This document shows positions 49,700 to 60,363 of a stretch of 64,000 bases of DNA, piece by piece. The stretch is from assembly GCA_029962745.1 (NCBI GenBank), contig CM057160.1, positions 1,797,707 to 1,861,706 of the forward strand. Direction: 5' to 3'. The DNA is from Echinometra lucunter (lineage: Eukaryota > Echinodermata > Echinoidea > Camarodonta > Echinometridae). Made by a program: the position numbers and the translations under genes. How positions within the stretch are numbered: position 1 is the first letter of the stretch; every line of letters begins with the position of its first letter. The notes under the pieces are model-generated. The model was not told the origin of the DNA. It saw only the letters and a program-made list of their open reading frames with translations, and searched no databases.

Positions 49700-50105
49700 C
49701 CCATTCATGACAGAGGTCCACATTTTGTGGTTTGGCCTAATATCTTTTGATGCAAAGCCCTAAAAATCATACCAAATACATGAGCAGAAAGAGCAAAAAA
49801 TTCTACACAAACTGTGCCCATTTTGGTTGCATCAATATTCATTGTTTGATGCTGAAGATTTTTTAAAGCAAAATAAGCATTAAAATCCTTAAATTGGCAA
49901 TGTGATAGAAAGTTTAAAATCACCGTTTTCCCCTGCAAATTGGCAACTTTTTGACTTCTCATCATAATTTCTGTCAATTTATTCATTTCAGATACATGAC
50001 ATTTCATAAGAAAATGTAGCAATAAAATAAAAATGTTGGTGTTGCCAATTTGAAGAATAAAAGCTGATCAAATTAGGCTCTAAATAATTCCTGTCACGAA
50101 TGGGT
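49700..50105. mobile_element. Complete TTAA-flanked piggyBac-like MITE
   Basis: Flanked by TTAA on the left (49696-49699) and TTAA on the right (50106-50109, with one extra T next to the GGG terminus). It starts CCCATTCATGACAG and ends CTGTCACGAATGGG, giving inverted termini of about 14 bp with one or two mismatches. The 405 bp has no meaningful frame. It is the family reference here, with a close polymorphic copy at 34847 and an older copy at 51464-51859. An autonomous piggyBac would have to supply transposase in trans. Confidence 0.82.
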
Positions 50106-50109
50106 TTAA

Positions 50110-50670
50110 AGAATTAGGTCGTCGAAATGAATATTGCAACCAGGCATAAATTTGTATTAAGCGCAATATAAGTATTCAGGTATAATCACGATAATGCTAG
50201 GGGAAAGCAAGCCACTTGAGTTTTCGTCATAACATCTCCGAGTGATATCAACAATTAAAATATATATATATATTTATAACATTTTTTTTTATCGAGAATT
50301 AATTCTTAGACGCGAAAAAACAGGAGAAAATGTGTTCCTATTCCATTCATCCCTATCGTTAACATGGTTCAGGCAAAGCTAAATAACTTCGAATTTTGTC
50401 AGATTTTGTATTAAGAATTATATGGTTACATTTTTTCAGAGTGTTTTTCTTCAAAGTACTAAAACAGTAAGGGAAAGTTATAAATCCTACCGTTTAATTC
50501 CATGTCCTTAGGCATAATTCATGTATGACAAATCTATCAGTGCAACATGATTTGTAATTTGGTTCAATGCAGAATTGGTGAAATAATTGTAATAGAATGG
50601 GGAGATGTATATTCATACAAGCAAAGAAAGAAGTGGGTTGATATTAAGTAGCATATAGCAAAACTCCGTG
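50110..50670. other. AT-rich DNA, nothing recognised
   Basis: Contains a short (TA)n run near 50262-50273. No exon, RNA gene or repeat termini found. Confidence 0.6.
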
Positions 50671-50673
50671 GTG

Positions 50674-50708
50674 TGGGGGGGGGGGGGGGGGCGGGGTGGG
50701 GGGGGTGG
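50674..50708. repeat. G-rich run
   Basis: About 17 G, one C, then further G runs broken by single T. Capable of G-quadruplex formation and prone to sequencing error. Confidence 0.8.
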
Positions 50709-51195
50709 TACTCAGATATTGGTTTCGGACGGGGGGTGTGTCGCTGAAGCCTCCATACCCGTACCCATTTTAAGGGCCATTTGGGCAGAAAAGGGTACCC
50801 ATTATTCGGGAGTTTGCATCTCGGATGTGTACTTTAGCGACAATATGGGCGAGAATATCATTCTGAACAATAATGTTTAAAGATTGGGGGCGTGTTTTAG
50901 GGATTTTCGGCACAAAACCATACCCCATAGTTAGGGATTTCTTGCAAAAAAAAAAAAAAAAAAACCCAACAAACAATCCATTGGAGCTGCCACACCCATT
51001 ATTTGACCAGCAAACGCAAGTAGTGGTACGCAAAGACTCATCCAGCACACAAAATTCTGGTCCTTTTGGTCCTTTGGTCCTTGCAGTAATGTTGTTTGTA
51101 TATTGTTTCGTGCGAATTTATTCATTATTTTGTTCATGTTTTCGTTATAAAAAGCAGGGTGGTCCAACTCAGAGCCGCAGAGGGCCTGCTTAACA
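50709..51195. other. GC-moderate stretch, possible dispersed repeat
   Basis: Contains GTACCCATTTTAAGGGCCAT, GGGTACCCATTATTCGGGAG and a poly-A run near 50946-50964. The recurring GTACCCATT words suggest a repetitive element, but I cannot define its ends. Open frames on both strands lack protein character. Confidence 0.3.
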
Positions 51196-51463
51196 AGGGA
51201 GCCCTGCTATAGAACAAATACAACAAATACAAGATTGGATAATATGGTAAATGATAGCAACATATTTGACAATGTTTGACAGAAGAAAAGAAATTAAAAA
51301 TGCAAACATATAATTTTAATACAGTGATGATGATAAAAAAACGTTAAGGAAAATAAAAAATTATAAACAAACAAATGAAAAAAATACGATTGCGAAGGAA
51401 ATATGCATATTGTTGTTGGTATTGCTTGCATTCTTGGCTAGCCTTTTCGTACCAATCCATTCA

Positions 51464-51859
51464 CCCGTTCGTGACAAGAATTATTTGAAGCAGTATTTGA
51501 TCTGCTTTTCTTCTTCAAATTGGCAACATCGGTATTTTTCTTTTAATGCAGCATTTTTCTTATATAACATTATGTATCTTAAATGAATATGAAATGACAA
51601 GAAGTATGCCGAGAAGCTAAAAAGTTGACTGTTTGCATAGAAAAAGAGTGATTTTAAACTTTCCAACGCGTTAGCAAATTAAGGATTTTAGTGTTTCTTA
51701 TTTTAGCATTAAACGACAAACTGAAACAACCAGAATGGGTACGGTATGTGCAGATTCTTTGTTCTCTTTGCTCATGACTGTATTTCATAAATTTTAAGGG
51801 CTCTGCATCTGAACTTATTGGGCCAAAGCACACAAAGCGGACCCTCGGTCACGAGTGGG
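51464..51859. mobile_element. Older copy of the TTAA MITE, inverted
   Basis: It begins CCCGTTCGTGACAAGAATTA and ends CGGTCACGAGTGGG, aligning to 49700-50105 in opposite orientation across its whole length but with many substitutions. Flanking tetramers TTCA and TTAT look like decayed TTAA. It marks an earlier burst of the family. Confidence 0.75.
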
Positions 51860-52302
51860 TTATAGGCAAAATTGGTAACATGTAGAAGTTGAATTCATAT
51901 CACATGCCAAAAAGACAATTTTCTGTTGTTTAGGGAGACAAAACAAATAATTACCAAAGGAGGCTTCTGTTGCAACACACAAAACAGGAATACGGCCAGT
52001 AGTTATCTCAGAAAGAGAAATGGAGGAAGCTTGGGATGGAAAGAGGAGAGCGAGGAGGCAGATTTGGATTTCTATCCATCATTTTCGCGCCTGGATGTGG
52101 CGAATTTCAGATAATATTTCTACAGAGCGTATCAAATCGAGTAAAGTTACACAAACCTTTCATCGCTCATGGTGTCCCATTGGACATGTTACGGATAGGC
52201 TAGCTTGGATTGGGTTCTCCTACCGCTTATGAGAGGACTGAACGTCAGAGTGTGGTGTGTGTTCACACCCGTCACTATCAACGTTTCGTCATGGTTATTT
52301 TA
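51860..52302. other. Unique DNA, nothing recognised
   Basis: Two overlapping plus-strand frames of 62 and 70 codons have mixed composition but no splice framing or recognisable domain. Possibly part of an exon, but not supportable. Confidence 0.4.
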
Positions 52303-52868
52303 TAAGGCATTAATCCTCATAACCTTATTGAATTGAGAGGTCCTTTGATAAGGCATTAATCCTCATTACCTTATTGAATTGAGAGGTCCTTTGATAAGGC
52401 ATTAATCCTCATTACCTTATTGAATTCAGAGGTCCTTGGATAAGGCATTAATCCTCATTACCTTATTGAATTGAGAGTTCCTTTGATAAGGCATTAATCC
52501 TCATTACCTTATTGAATTGAGAGGTCCTTTGATAAGGCATTAGCCATTAATCCTCATTACCTTTTCCTTTGATAAGGCATTAATCCTCATTACCTTATTG
52601 AATTGAGAGGTCCTTTTATAAGGCATTAATCCCCATTACCTTATTGAATTGAGAGGTCCTTTGATAGGCATTAATCCTCATTACCTTATTGGATTGAGAG
52701 GTCCTTTTATAAGGCATTAATCCTCATAACCTTATTGAATTGAGAGGTCCTTTGATAAGGCATAATCCTCATTACCTTATTGAATTGAGAGGTCCTTTGA
52801 TAAGGCATTAATCCTCATTACCTTATTGAATTCAGAGGTCCTTGGATAAGGCATTAATCCTCATTACC
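52303..52868 (+). repeat. 46-bp minisatellite, 12 full units plus a partial
   Basis: Unit TAAGGCATTAATCCTCATTA followed by CCTTATTGAATTGAGAGGTC and CTTTGA. Units start at 52303, 52349, 52395, 52441, 52487, 52533, 52573, 52619, 52665, 52710, 52756, 52801 and 52847. Unit 6 is rearranged (40 bp, internal ATTA duplication and loss), and two units lack one base. Variant order is informative: CATAACC in units 1 and 10 and TTCAGAGGTCCTTGGA in units 3 and 12 imply that a block of about three units was duplicated within the array. There are no unique spacers, so it is not CRISPR-like. Confidence 0.93.
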
Positions 52869-52949
52869 ATGTTCACTGGATAGTCACTTCAAGCCGTAGG
52901 TCCTCTGGTTGCTTACTTACAAATACTCCAGCTTTCTTAGCAGTTGGGT

Positions 52950-53175
52950 TTTTTTTAAATACTTTTTCATAATTATACATATTTATTATGTCCTAGGACA
53001 CCCTCAACCCAAGGCTTTTGCTTTCAGAGGTGTGTCCTCCAATTATTTATGTAATTACGATGATATTATTATGTCATATTTTGTTATCAATACCATGAAT
53101 GTCAATTTAATGTTTCATTATTTTGCTGTTTATTTGAATAATTGGAAATAAATGTATTTGAACTGAACTGAAAAT
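52950..53175 (+). mobile_element. Possible non-LTR retroelement 3' end
   Basis: An AT-rich tract ends GGAAATAAATGTATTTGAAC then TGAACTGAAA. A poly(A)-like AATAAA directly followed by short TTGAA/CTGAA repeats is a common layout of LINE 3' ends in marine invertebrates. No coding remnant is visible, so this is tentative. Confidence 0.3.
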
Positions 53176-53522
53176 CATCAACCAACTAATTTACAGGGAG
53201 TTGGAGGTGGAGAAGAGGAGGGAATATTCGTAAATCTGAAAGTTTTTTGTAGTCTTCAGTGCATTCATAGAACAACACTGATCAAAATGATTGTGTGAAC
53301 GCGCTTCCACTGCCACCATCAAACAAAGCAGGACCTGGCGAATTGTGATAGATGAATGTTTGCGCACCCATGAATCTTTGGGTTATCAAAACTATTAATC
53401 CATCAAATAATCTCCAGATCAAGTTACCTGCTTCTTCGTGTCCTTCTCGCGTTCTTCGGTTGTCAGTATTGCCCACATCCCTGGGAAGAAAAAAAAATGA
53501 GAGGGTTGTATAGTATTTACGC
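53176..53522. other. Unique DNA, nothing recognised
   Basis: Minus-strand frame through here continues into the ATC repeat and encodes Asp runs. No support for an exon. Confidence 0.5.
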
Positions 53523-53526
53523 ATCT

Positions 53527-53559
<33 letters not shown>

Positions 53560-53644
53560 TTTCCTTTGATTTTTTTTTCAATGTGCTTAGAAACATTATC
53601 ATCATCATCATCGTCATCATCATCATCATATCATCATCGTCATT

Positions 53645-53683
<39 letters not shown>

Positions 53684-53722
53684 GTCATTATCATCATCGT
53701 CACCGTCATCATCATAATCACA
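53523..53722. repeat. CT tract and (ATC)n microsatellite
   Basis: CT run at 53523-53562, then ATC units with GTC interruptions from about 53594. Frames encode Ser, His or Asp homopolymers. Confidence 0.92.
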
Positions 53723-54292
53723 GATCCTGTTCAAAAGGGGGTTCATATCGCTAATACTGAAAAGCTATAATACTTGGTTAACTCTATCTACGATCAGGCT
53801 TGACTGTCACCCTTGTATTGTATGAATTTAATTTTGCTTTAATTTCTCACCTTGTACTTTATAGTTTCAAATTTCAAGTTTTACTTAAAAATGTTTTATG
53901 TGTTTTCTGTTTCTAGATATTGTTATTATTTTATTTCGGTGGTGGCACTAATAAGCCTCTTGCTCTATTGGATGTATGCTTTAACGTATTGTTGGTGTTG
54001 TTGCTTTCATAATCTGTCTGTTTGTCTGTATATCATTTTCTCTCCCTTTCTCTATCTCCCTTGCTCTTCTCCATCTATATCTCCCTTAACATGCCTGTCT
54101 CAAACTTCCCTCTCATTGTTGTTTCCATCTCTTTCGCTTCTACCTCTTACTACCTCAGTGAAATTATAAAGTACATGTCTTAGAAAAAGCTAATTGTTGC
54201 TACCTTCCTCTCACCCGACCCGTCTATCTTCCTTTTTTTCATCTACCTTTAACTCTATTTCTTCCCCATTCCCCATCTTCCATTTACCTGTC
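53723..54292. other. T-rich DNA, nothing recognised
   Basis: Low-complexity pyrimidine-rich sequence. The 105-codon plus frame at 53852-54169 is hydrophobic by composition only. Confidence 0.5.
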
Positions 54293-54453
54293 CTGGGTCC
54301 CGTAACACAAAGGTTTGCGATCGATCGCAATTTAAAACAACCATTCTGATTGGTCCAGGGTCACCTTTTTCAACGAGATGCGCGTTAACAATAGTTTTGA
54401 TTGGCTGTTCGAACTTTGCGATTGATTGCAAATCTTCGTGTTACGGGGCCCAG
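54293..54453. mobile_element. MITE with CTGGGTCCCGTAACACAAAG termini
   Basis: The left end CTGGGTCCCGTAACACAAAG continues GGTTTGCGATCGATCGCAA. The inverted right end reads CTGGGCCCCGTAACACGAAG then ATTTGCAATCAATCGCAAA. Inverted repeats of about 38 bp surround a short centre that includes two TGATTGG words. At 161 bp it is non-coding and clearly a fold-back transposon of the GGGTCCC type. Confidence 0.8.
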
Positions 54454-54475
54454 ATCAATGCAGATGCTTGTGTCT

Positions 54476-54563
54476 CTGTCTCTCCTCTTCTTCCTCTCCT
54501 CTCTCTCTCTCTCTCTCCATCCATCTCTCTCTCTCCCTCCATCTCTCTCTCTCTCTCTCTATC

Positions 54564-54597
<34 letters not shown>
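54476..54597. repeat. CT-rich microsatellite
   Basis: CT runs with CCAT interruptions. Three overlapping plus frames here are artefacts. Confidence 0.9.
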
Positions 54598-54598
<1 letters not shown>

Positions 54599-54812
54599 AT
54601 CATGCATGCGGTTCTTTGATACCTATGTTACTACCTCACCTTCTGTTCCCTACCCGGTCTTGATCCTACCCCCAGGCCTAGACCAAATCATCTTCATCCT
54701 ATCTCTCTCTCTCTCTAGGACCAAGAAGTGATCCTCGCATCATCCTCCCCTGCTCGGTCTCCTCCTCCTCCTCCTACATACTATTAACCATCCTCTCCTT
54801 CGGGCAAAGGAT

Positions 54813-54969
54813 TCATCTCCCGCCAGATTCAATTTGCCGATCCTCTTCCACTGTCAGTTCTATGATTCCTGTAGATAGATAGAGCTTCTTAGCTCCAGTG
54901 ATGACCAGCTTATCTGGAGGTAGTCTTGCCCAAGAATCGTTTAATTTTAACCCTTTCCCTACCGTTGAT
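54813..54969 (-). CDS. Candidate 3'-terminal coding exon, product unknown
   Basis: On the minus strand a good acceptor (TTTTTTTCTCTGGCATTAG) precedes 157 nt ending in TGA at 54813-54815. The exon would give 51 residues plus one leading base. They run from STVGKGLKLNDSWARLPPDK through ITGAKKLYLSTGIIELTVEE to a charged end (DRQIESGGR). Composition is balanced, unlike the repeat-driven frames nearby. The frame also stays open upstream to about 55100 with a hydrophobic stretch (VDVCIIVGVFFSG), so the true exon start could lie further up. The plus strand of the same DNA is open too, so strand is not certain. No family recognised. Confidence 0.35.
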
Positions 54970-54971
54970 CT

Positions 54972-55796
54972 AATGCCAGAGAAAAAAACACCCACAATGA
55001 TACATACGTCTACTGATCCAAAAACCACTGTGGTCAACAGGTCAAAACATCCCATAGTGATTATTTTGCACGAGTTATTAATAGTCCATTTATTATGCAT
55101 TCAGAAATGTATGTAAGAAATTCATGAATAGAAGCCATTTCAATAGCAACAACAGCAGCAACAACAGAATTATTTGACTAGTTGGATAAGAATTCTTTGG
55201 ACCACAGCACTTAATGCATAACTCTCAAAGACTCATTTGCGTGTAGAAAAATGAAGAGTGCCCAAATCAGGGTGACTATGGAATTAAGGACCGTCGCCAC
55301 ATGGACTTTGGAAATGTACCGACTTTCTCATGCTTTGTATAATAGGTTGAAGAAATTGATGAGTAGATTGATATTCTTTTGTTTTTCATATTTCTATTCC
55401 ATTTCCACCCAAATCTCTAATTATCTTTCTCATTTTGGTGTAATCCATCAACTTTAATGCTCGCTTAAGTAGCCATGTTAGCGTACTCTGTATCCGTGTC
55501 TGTGGTAATCCAACGCAGTATTAACGTCCGTACACCAACCCTAATGTTCTCAGTTATAACGAATTCAGAAAACTTGTTATTTCTTTGATAAATTATGACA
55601 ATCCAGCATTGCCCCACTTTTGCTCAAATGCTATAATTTGTTTGTGTATTTAATGGGGTTCGGATAGAATGTTGGAAACAAGCATTGTATTTAATAAAAA
55701 ATCATTTTCAATTTTTTGTTGTTGAAAGAAATGTTATATCCACATCAAAAGTCTTTGCTGAATTTGTTTGACCCACATTTCGTTAGGAAAGAGACA
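54972..55796. other. Unique AT-rich DNA, nothing firm
   Basis: Possible upstream extension of the minus-strand frame to about 55100, a short CAACAG run near 55150, and a 68-codon plus frame at 55251-55457 without protein character. Confidence 0.4.
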
Positions 55797-56113
55797 AAGA
55801 GAGAGAGAGAGAGAGAGAGAAAGGCAAAGACAGAAAGACAGAAAGATAGATAGAAAATATTAAGAGGAGAGAGAGAGAGAGAGAGAGCGGGGGGGGGGAT
55901 GGAGGGGACATGTGAAATGGGTAATTTGAGATAGCATTTGAAGAGGCGTAAAGAAAATGCGACAGAGAGAGATAATCTGATATTTTAGAAAGGAAGAGGT
56001 AAAAATTAAGGGAGGCCTGTTGGACAGGAAGGGAAAGAGAAAGAGGGAGAGAGAATTAGAGAGAGAGATAGATAGAGAGAGAGAGAGAGAGGGGGGAGAG
56101 GAATGAGAGATAA

Positions 56114-56170
<57 letters not shown>

Positions 56171-56172
56171 CA
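55797..56172. repeat. GA-rich tracts
   Basis: GA runs at 55797-55886 and 56040-56172, with AT-rich sequence between. Minus-strand Ser/Leu frames are artefacts. Confidence 0.88.
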
Positions 56173-57769
56173 TTAATCATAATTATGAAACAGAATCCAT
56201 TTCACTGGACACTGCTGGATATCCCTTCACACTACAAAAGCTACCAAATATTAGGGTATGGAAAATATATTAATAGATTCGATTGCATAGCCTGCTGTTA
56301 AGACTAGTGGAAGAGAGAAAAGTGAAATACATGTCTTGAAAAATCCTGGTCATTAAAAATCTTTATATTAAACACGTATTATGCTATATAAATTTGTTTA
56401 GTATGAGTGCATCTTAAAGCCGAAAAGTTTGTCAGTCATCAGATTGATATTCCAAGCTTGAAGCTTTTCATCATGAAGAACCAGTGGCATAGAATGGGTA
56501 AGGAACTTGAGGGGCATCGGCAGCCTGGGGAGGGGGGGGGGGGGGTGGAGGAGGGGAGGGGAGGGGAGGGGCACATCAATCTTTCTCGACGGATGAACTT
56601 AGAATGGAAATGGACAAGGCCTTATGTCAGGGGTTGGTAGCGTCTTGTTGTTAGGCCCCCTTTTCCCCTTCCCCTCTCTTCCCCCTCTCCCTTGCCCCTC
56701 CTTTTCTCCTTTAAAAAAAAAATCTTCCCCCTTTTGTTGCCCCCTCTGAATGAGGGGAGGAGTACATACCCCGTAGCCTCTTCACTAATAAAGAGTATTC
56801 CAACAATGAGAACCGGTCATTATACAAATATTCTACTTTCATTCATTCTAACAATCATCCATGCAGTCTACAAGCCCTTTCCCTTCTGTGATCCTCATTT
56901 TTTCCTCTTTCATTTCAATATCTGTTTATGGATTCAAAAGCTTCTCATTTTTCTGTTTTGAATCTCATCCACCGTTTCGGTGTTCTCTTTGTCGCATGGG
57001 TTTTATTACATATATCTTCTCAGGTGTCATTTAACAAGCTTATCTCACGTCTTCATCTTTTTCTTCATCTTTATTCAAACGGCATATGAATTACGTTTAC
57101 TAATCGCTTCATTTACTTTACGAATGCATAAAATCCGCCATCCCCTCTCACTGAAGTTCGCGGTCTAATTTCTTTACCAGTTCCGCTGAATGCGTTTGTG
57201 ACGATGTATCGCTATTTTGAAACACGACATTCAATATTGATAACCAACTTGACTTTATTAAGCCATAGTTGTGAATAATCATTGTGTATGTGATAGAAAA
57301 AATTCCTATTTATTCTTAATTCATTTGATATACCGTTTGCTTACTCATTTTCATAATATCAGTTTTCTTTATTTTTCAAAGTTGTTATCATTCTTTCATT
57401 TTCGTTTTGTCAGTTTTGGGCATATCTATTCTCGAATACTTTCTTACCGGTTAGAGATCCTGGATGGCTTTTATAGCCCTTACAGAGCGGGCTTGCACCT
57501 GCCTTTTTCATGTTGATGTTTTTAAACTGTTTTTTTTTAAAATTTTATTCCTGCATTGAGTTTCTTCTCTTAAGTTTTTCGCATCCCATCTCTCTCTTTT
57601 TTTTTTTTTTAAATTGCCATTTTTACCTTCTCTTCCACTGTCTGTCTTATACTGTAAGTTTGCGTTTAAATTCATTTTCAGGGATTCTCTTTTGTTGCAA
57701 TGGTGAATTCATATCTTTCTAATATGCATACCATTCCCCTGTATCTTTTGACGTTTTCCCTTCCCTCTT
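56173..57769. other. AT-rich DNA, no supported gene
   Basis: Apart from the G-rich segment at 56528-56571, this is T-rich sequence with hydrophobic chance frames. No splice-framed exon, RNA gene or transposon termini found. Confidence 0.5.
56553..56571 (+). other. Perfect G-quadruplex motif
   Basis: Four GGGG tracts separated by single A, directly after a longer G run. This is a strong intramolecular G4 motif with one-base loops. Confidence 0.85.
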
Positions 57770-57906
57770 CCCCCACCCCCTCTCTCTGTCATTTCTTTCT
57801 TTCTCTCTCTTTCTCTCTCTCTCTCTCATTCTCTCTCTCTCATCCTTATTCTCTCTCTCTCTTTCTTTCACTGTCCCCCTCTCTCCAGTCTTTTCTTTCT
57901 CTCTTT
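57770..57906. repeat. CT-rich tract
   Basis: Imperfect TCTC and TTTC units. It could also serve as the pyrimidine tract of the acceptor proposed just downstream, though simple repeats can mimic this. Confidence 0.85.
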
Positions 57907-57938
57907 TCACCCTTCCCTTGTTTTGTCTGATAAACCAG

Positions 57939-58153
57939 GCGCCACGTCTGTCTGCTTGGCTACCAACACTGAGTTGATCAGACAAAAGCTGCAGCAATCT
58001 TCACTCTCAACGCCTGCATCAGTGCTTTATCCCGTGCTTTCCGCTGGATTACAGGTCGTATCGCCGGCTCGAGCTACTGCATCCAGCCGGGGCGCAGCGG
58101 GGAGCAATTCCCTGGAGTCCCCGTTTGGCATCACCAAAAAACTCGCGCTTTAA
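57939..58153 (+). CDS. Candidate coding exon, product unknown
   Basis: A pyrimidine-rich tract ends ATAAACCAG, and the following 215 nt are open to TAA at 58151-58153. The predicted 70 or so residues include TSVCLATNTELIRQKLQQSS, then a Ser/Ala/Pro-rich part and ESPFGITKKLAL at the end. GC content and codon variety rise sharply compared with the AT-rich surroundings. No signal peptide, membrane segment or known motif is visible. It could be a last exon. Equally it could be GC-rich promoter-proximal DNA, since a CpG-dense segment follows directly. I do not recognise the product. Confidence 0.33.
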
Positions 58154-58229
58154 GAAGCTGGGCATCAGATGAAAAGGCGAAACGAGAGAAATACAGAAGA
58201 AGAAATATAGGAAAGTGGAGAAACCGAGC

Positions 58230-58560
58230 ATGAAAAGGGGCATATAAATCCTTTTCTTATCGGTTTTTTGCGAGGAGAGGTCTTCGCTGCGACCTACGGA
58301 GTTTGAAACTCTAGTCGCAGACGTAACAGAGCAACGCGACGACTCAGTTCGATTACGATGGAGCTAGGCGGAGGAGACCATTGACAGTTTCAAATCCTCG
58401 CCTCGTCTTCGGCGGTGCGCGGAGGCATCTAGCCGCTTGGTCGCGTGCCTTCAGGCGAGTTGTCAGCCGGGTGACTCGCCCCTCTCCACAGCTTGCGCTC
58501 TGAGTTACGTTCTACACCTACCCAAGGGAATTAGGAGAAACCCATTTCGGCGATGAATTC
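58230..58560 (+). promoter_or_regulatory. CpG-dense segment with TATA-like box
   Basis: TATAAAT at 58243-58249 is followed about 25-30 bp downstream by the start of a strongly CpG-rich tract to about 58500 (CTTCGCTGCGACCTACGGAG, GTCTTCGGCGGTGCGCGGAG). The density of CG is far above the rest of the window. It could be a promoter and first exon. A short ATG frame (58353 to TGA) would act as an upstream ORF. No Inr or downstream element can be claimed with confidence. Confidence 0.35.
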
Positions 58561-59025
58561 ACAAAATTTCAGCTCAACTCTATCCCTTCCAAAACCCACC
58601 ACCTTCCAACCAAGACTACCACTTCTTCATAAACCTTCACTTTAGAGCGAATTCTGTTAAGCTTTTTCACCATACCCCAAATGCGAAAAAATTAAGTTTT
58701 TTTTCCCCCTTTTACTTCCCCCCTTGTTTCCTTTATTTTCCCATCTGCCCAAGTGTTCTAGATGCAGGGTTCTTTCATGGATCCTGTCACGTGATATATG
58801 ATGCCTAAATTGATCGGTTGAAAGCGCTAGACCGATAATTCGCGAAGATTCTGCAAGAATTCAGAGCCCATTAAACAGTTGCGCGCCAAGACTTTAAGAG
58901 GCATACATGTAGACTGATTTAGAGTTAGATATGCGAACAGGCAAACTAAAACTTGGAAATTGTAGTAGAAGGTGAAGGAGACAAAAGGTGAATCTTTCGA
59001 AACACGTCTGGCCTATCTTGCAGAG

Positions 59026-59027
<2 letters not shown>
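58561..59027. other. Unique DNA, nothing recognised
   Basis: A 30-codon ATG frame starts near 58553 and ends before 58650, Ser/Pro-rich. Otherwise no features. Confidence 0.5.
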
Positions 59028-59065
<38 letters not shown>

Positions 59066-59430
59066 TTCTCACCCATTGAACGTCATCATCACTATCACAA
59101 TCGTCATGACCACACCACAACCACCACCACCATTATCATAAATAATAATTAAATCATCAAAAATAACACCTGTTAACATCGTCGCTGATGATAATTGTGA
59201 TCACCAATACCGTCATCATCACCACCACCATCATCACTATCATCAATGATCATCATCATCATCGTCATTACCACCTCCAACATCATCATCATCATCATCA
59301 TCATCATCATGGTCCTTACCTTTATCCCCACCACATTCATCATCTTCACAATCACATCACCATCATCACTTTCATAACCGTCTTTCTTCTTCTTCTTCTT
59401 CTTCTTCTTCTTCTTCTTCTTCTTCTTCTC
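59028..59430. repeat. CT, CAT/CAC and TTC microsatellites
   Basis: CT run at 59028-59061, imperfect CAT/CAC units to about 59372, then about 15 TTC units at 59386-59428. Confidence 0.9.
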
Positions 59431-60134
59431 CCCTTTGCCCTGTATTTACTAACATTTTCCACTCAATCATCATCATCACCATCATTGGCATAATATCTGT
59501 ATATACCATAATCCAATATACACTCGTGTCGCTAAAAGTGAAAATATTAATATTTTGCACTATCATCGTTTTCATCGATAATTAATATTTATTAATCATA
59601 TCATAGAATAACCAGTTGTGTATATATAAACAAAAAAAAGTTTCAAAAATCTTGAATCTGTGCACTTGCACATCGTCATGAAGGTAGTCAGTTGTGGCGA
59701 ATGGTAAGGGGGGGGGGGGGGTGGGAATGTAAATTTATATGTGCTACGGGCTAAATAATGGTGCAGAAATTATATCATAGTGCGAGTACATGGGGTGATT
59801 GGCCTGCTTTATCAGATTCATTCAAAATCTCTCAAAAGGTTTGTACTGGGAAAACGAGGTATTTTGGAAAAGAAAATACTCTATGTTTAAATATCACGAT
59901 TAGATCAAGTAAATTACAAGATTGTTGGGGGAGGTATTCCTACCCTATCAACATAGAATCGATAATTGTTCTCGAATACCTTAATACAACCCAAAGGGAC
60001 AAAATATGCAAAGTGCATTGCATTATTTATATAGCACAAACAAGAAGTATTTATTTTGATTTCATGTTTCTGACAATTTACTGCTTAGTGTTATCATGAT
60101 TGCAGTTTTATAAATTTCATATAAATGAGAAATA
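59431..60134. other. AT-rich DNA, no supported gene
   Basis: Contains a G run at 59707-59721 and a 113-codon plus frame (59758-60099) of mixed composition without domain or splice framing. If the terminal exon at 60364-60474 is real, this lies downstream of its transcript end. Confidence 0.45.
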
Positions 60135-60149
60135 ATGAGTGCTCTTCAT

Positions 60150-60155
60150 TTTATT
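60150..60155 (-). terminator. Poly(A) signal for the minus-strand terminal exon
   Basis: TTTATT on the plus strand reads AATAAA on the minus strand, about 210 nt after the stop codon at 60364-60366. Spacing suits a short 3' UTR ending near 60130. Confidence 0.35.
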
Positions 60156-60363
60156 TCATTTTCATTCTTCTATTTTTTGTTGTTGTTGTTGGAAATAATG
60201 TTGTCCAATATCCAGTCATCTTCTAGTTCCAAATTGAAGCCACTTCCACTGAGCAAACATCCCTTTCCTTTAGACGACACACCGTTCTATAAAATAACTA
60301 CGGACGATGAGGCCACGTCCCGGTTGGCATGGCAACAGGATGATGTGCAGAAAGGGGAACTAT

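Noticed and set aside
52303..52868. CRISPR-like array
   Set aside because: 46-bp units are directly adjacent without unique spacers; it is a minisatellite in animal DNA.
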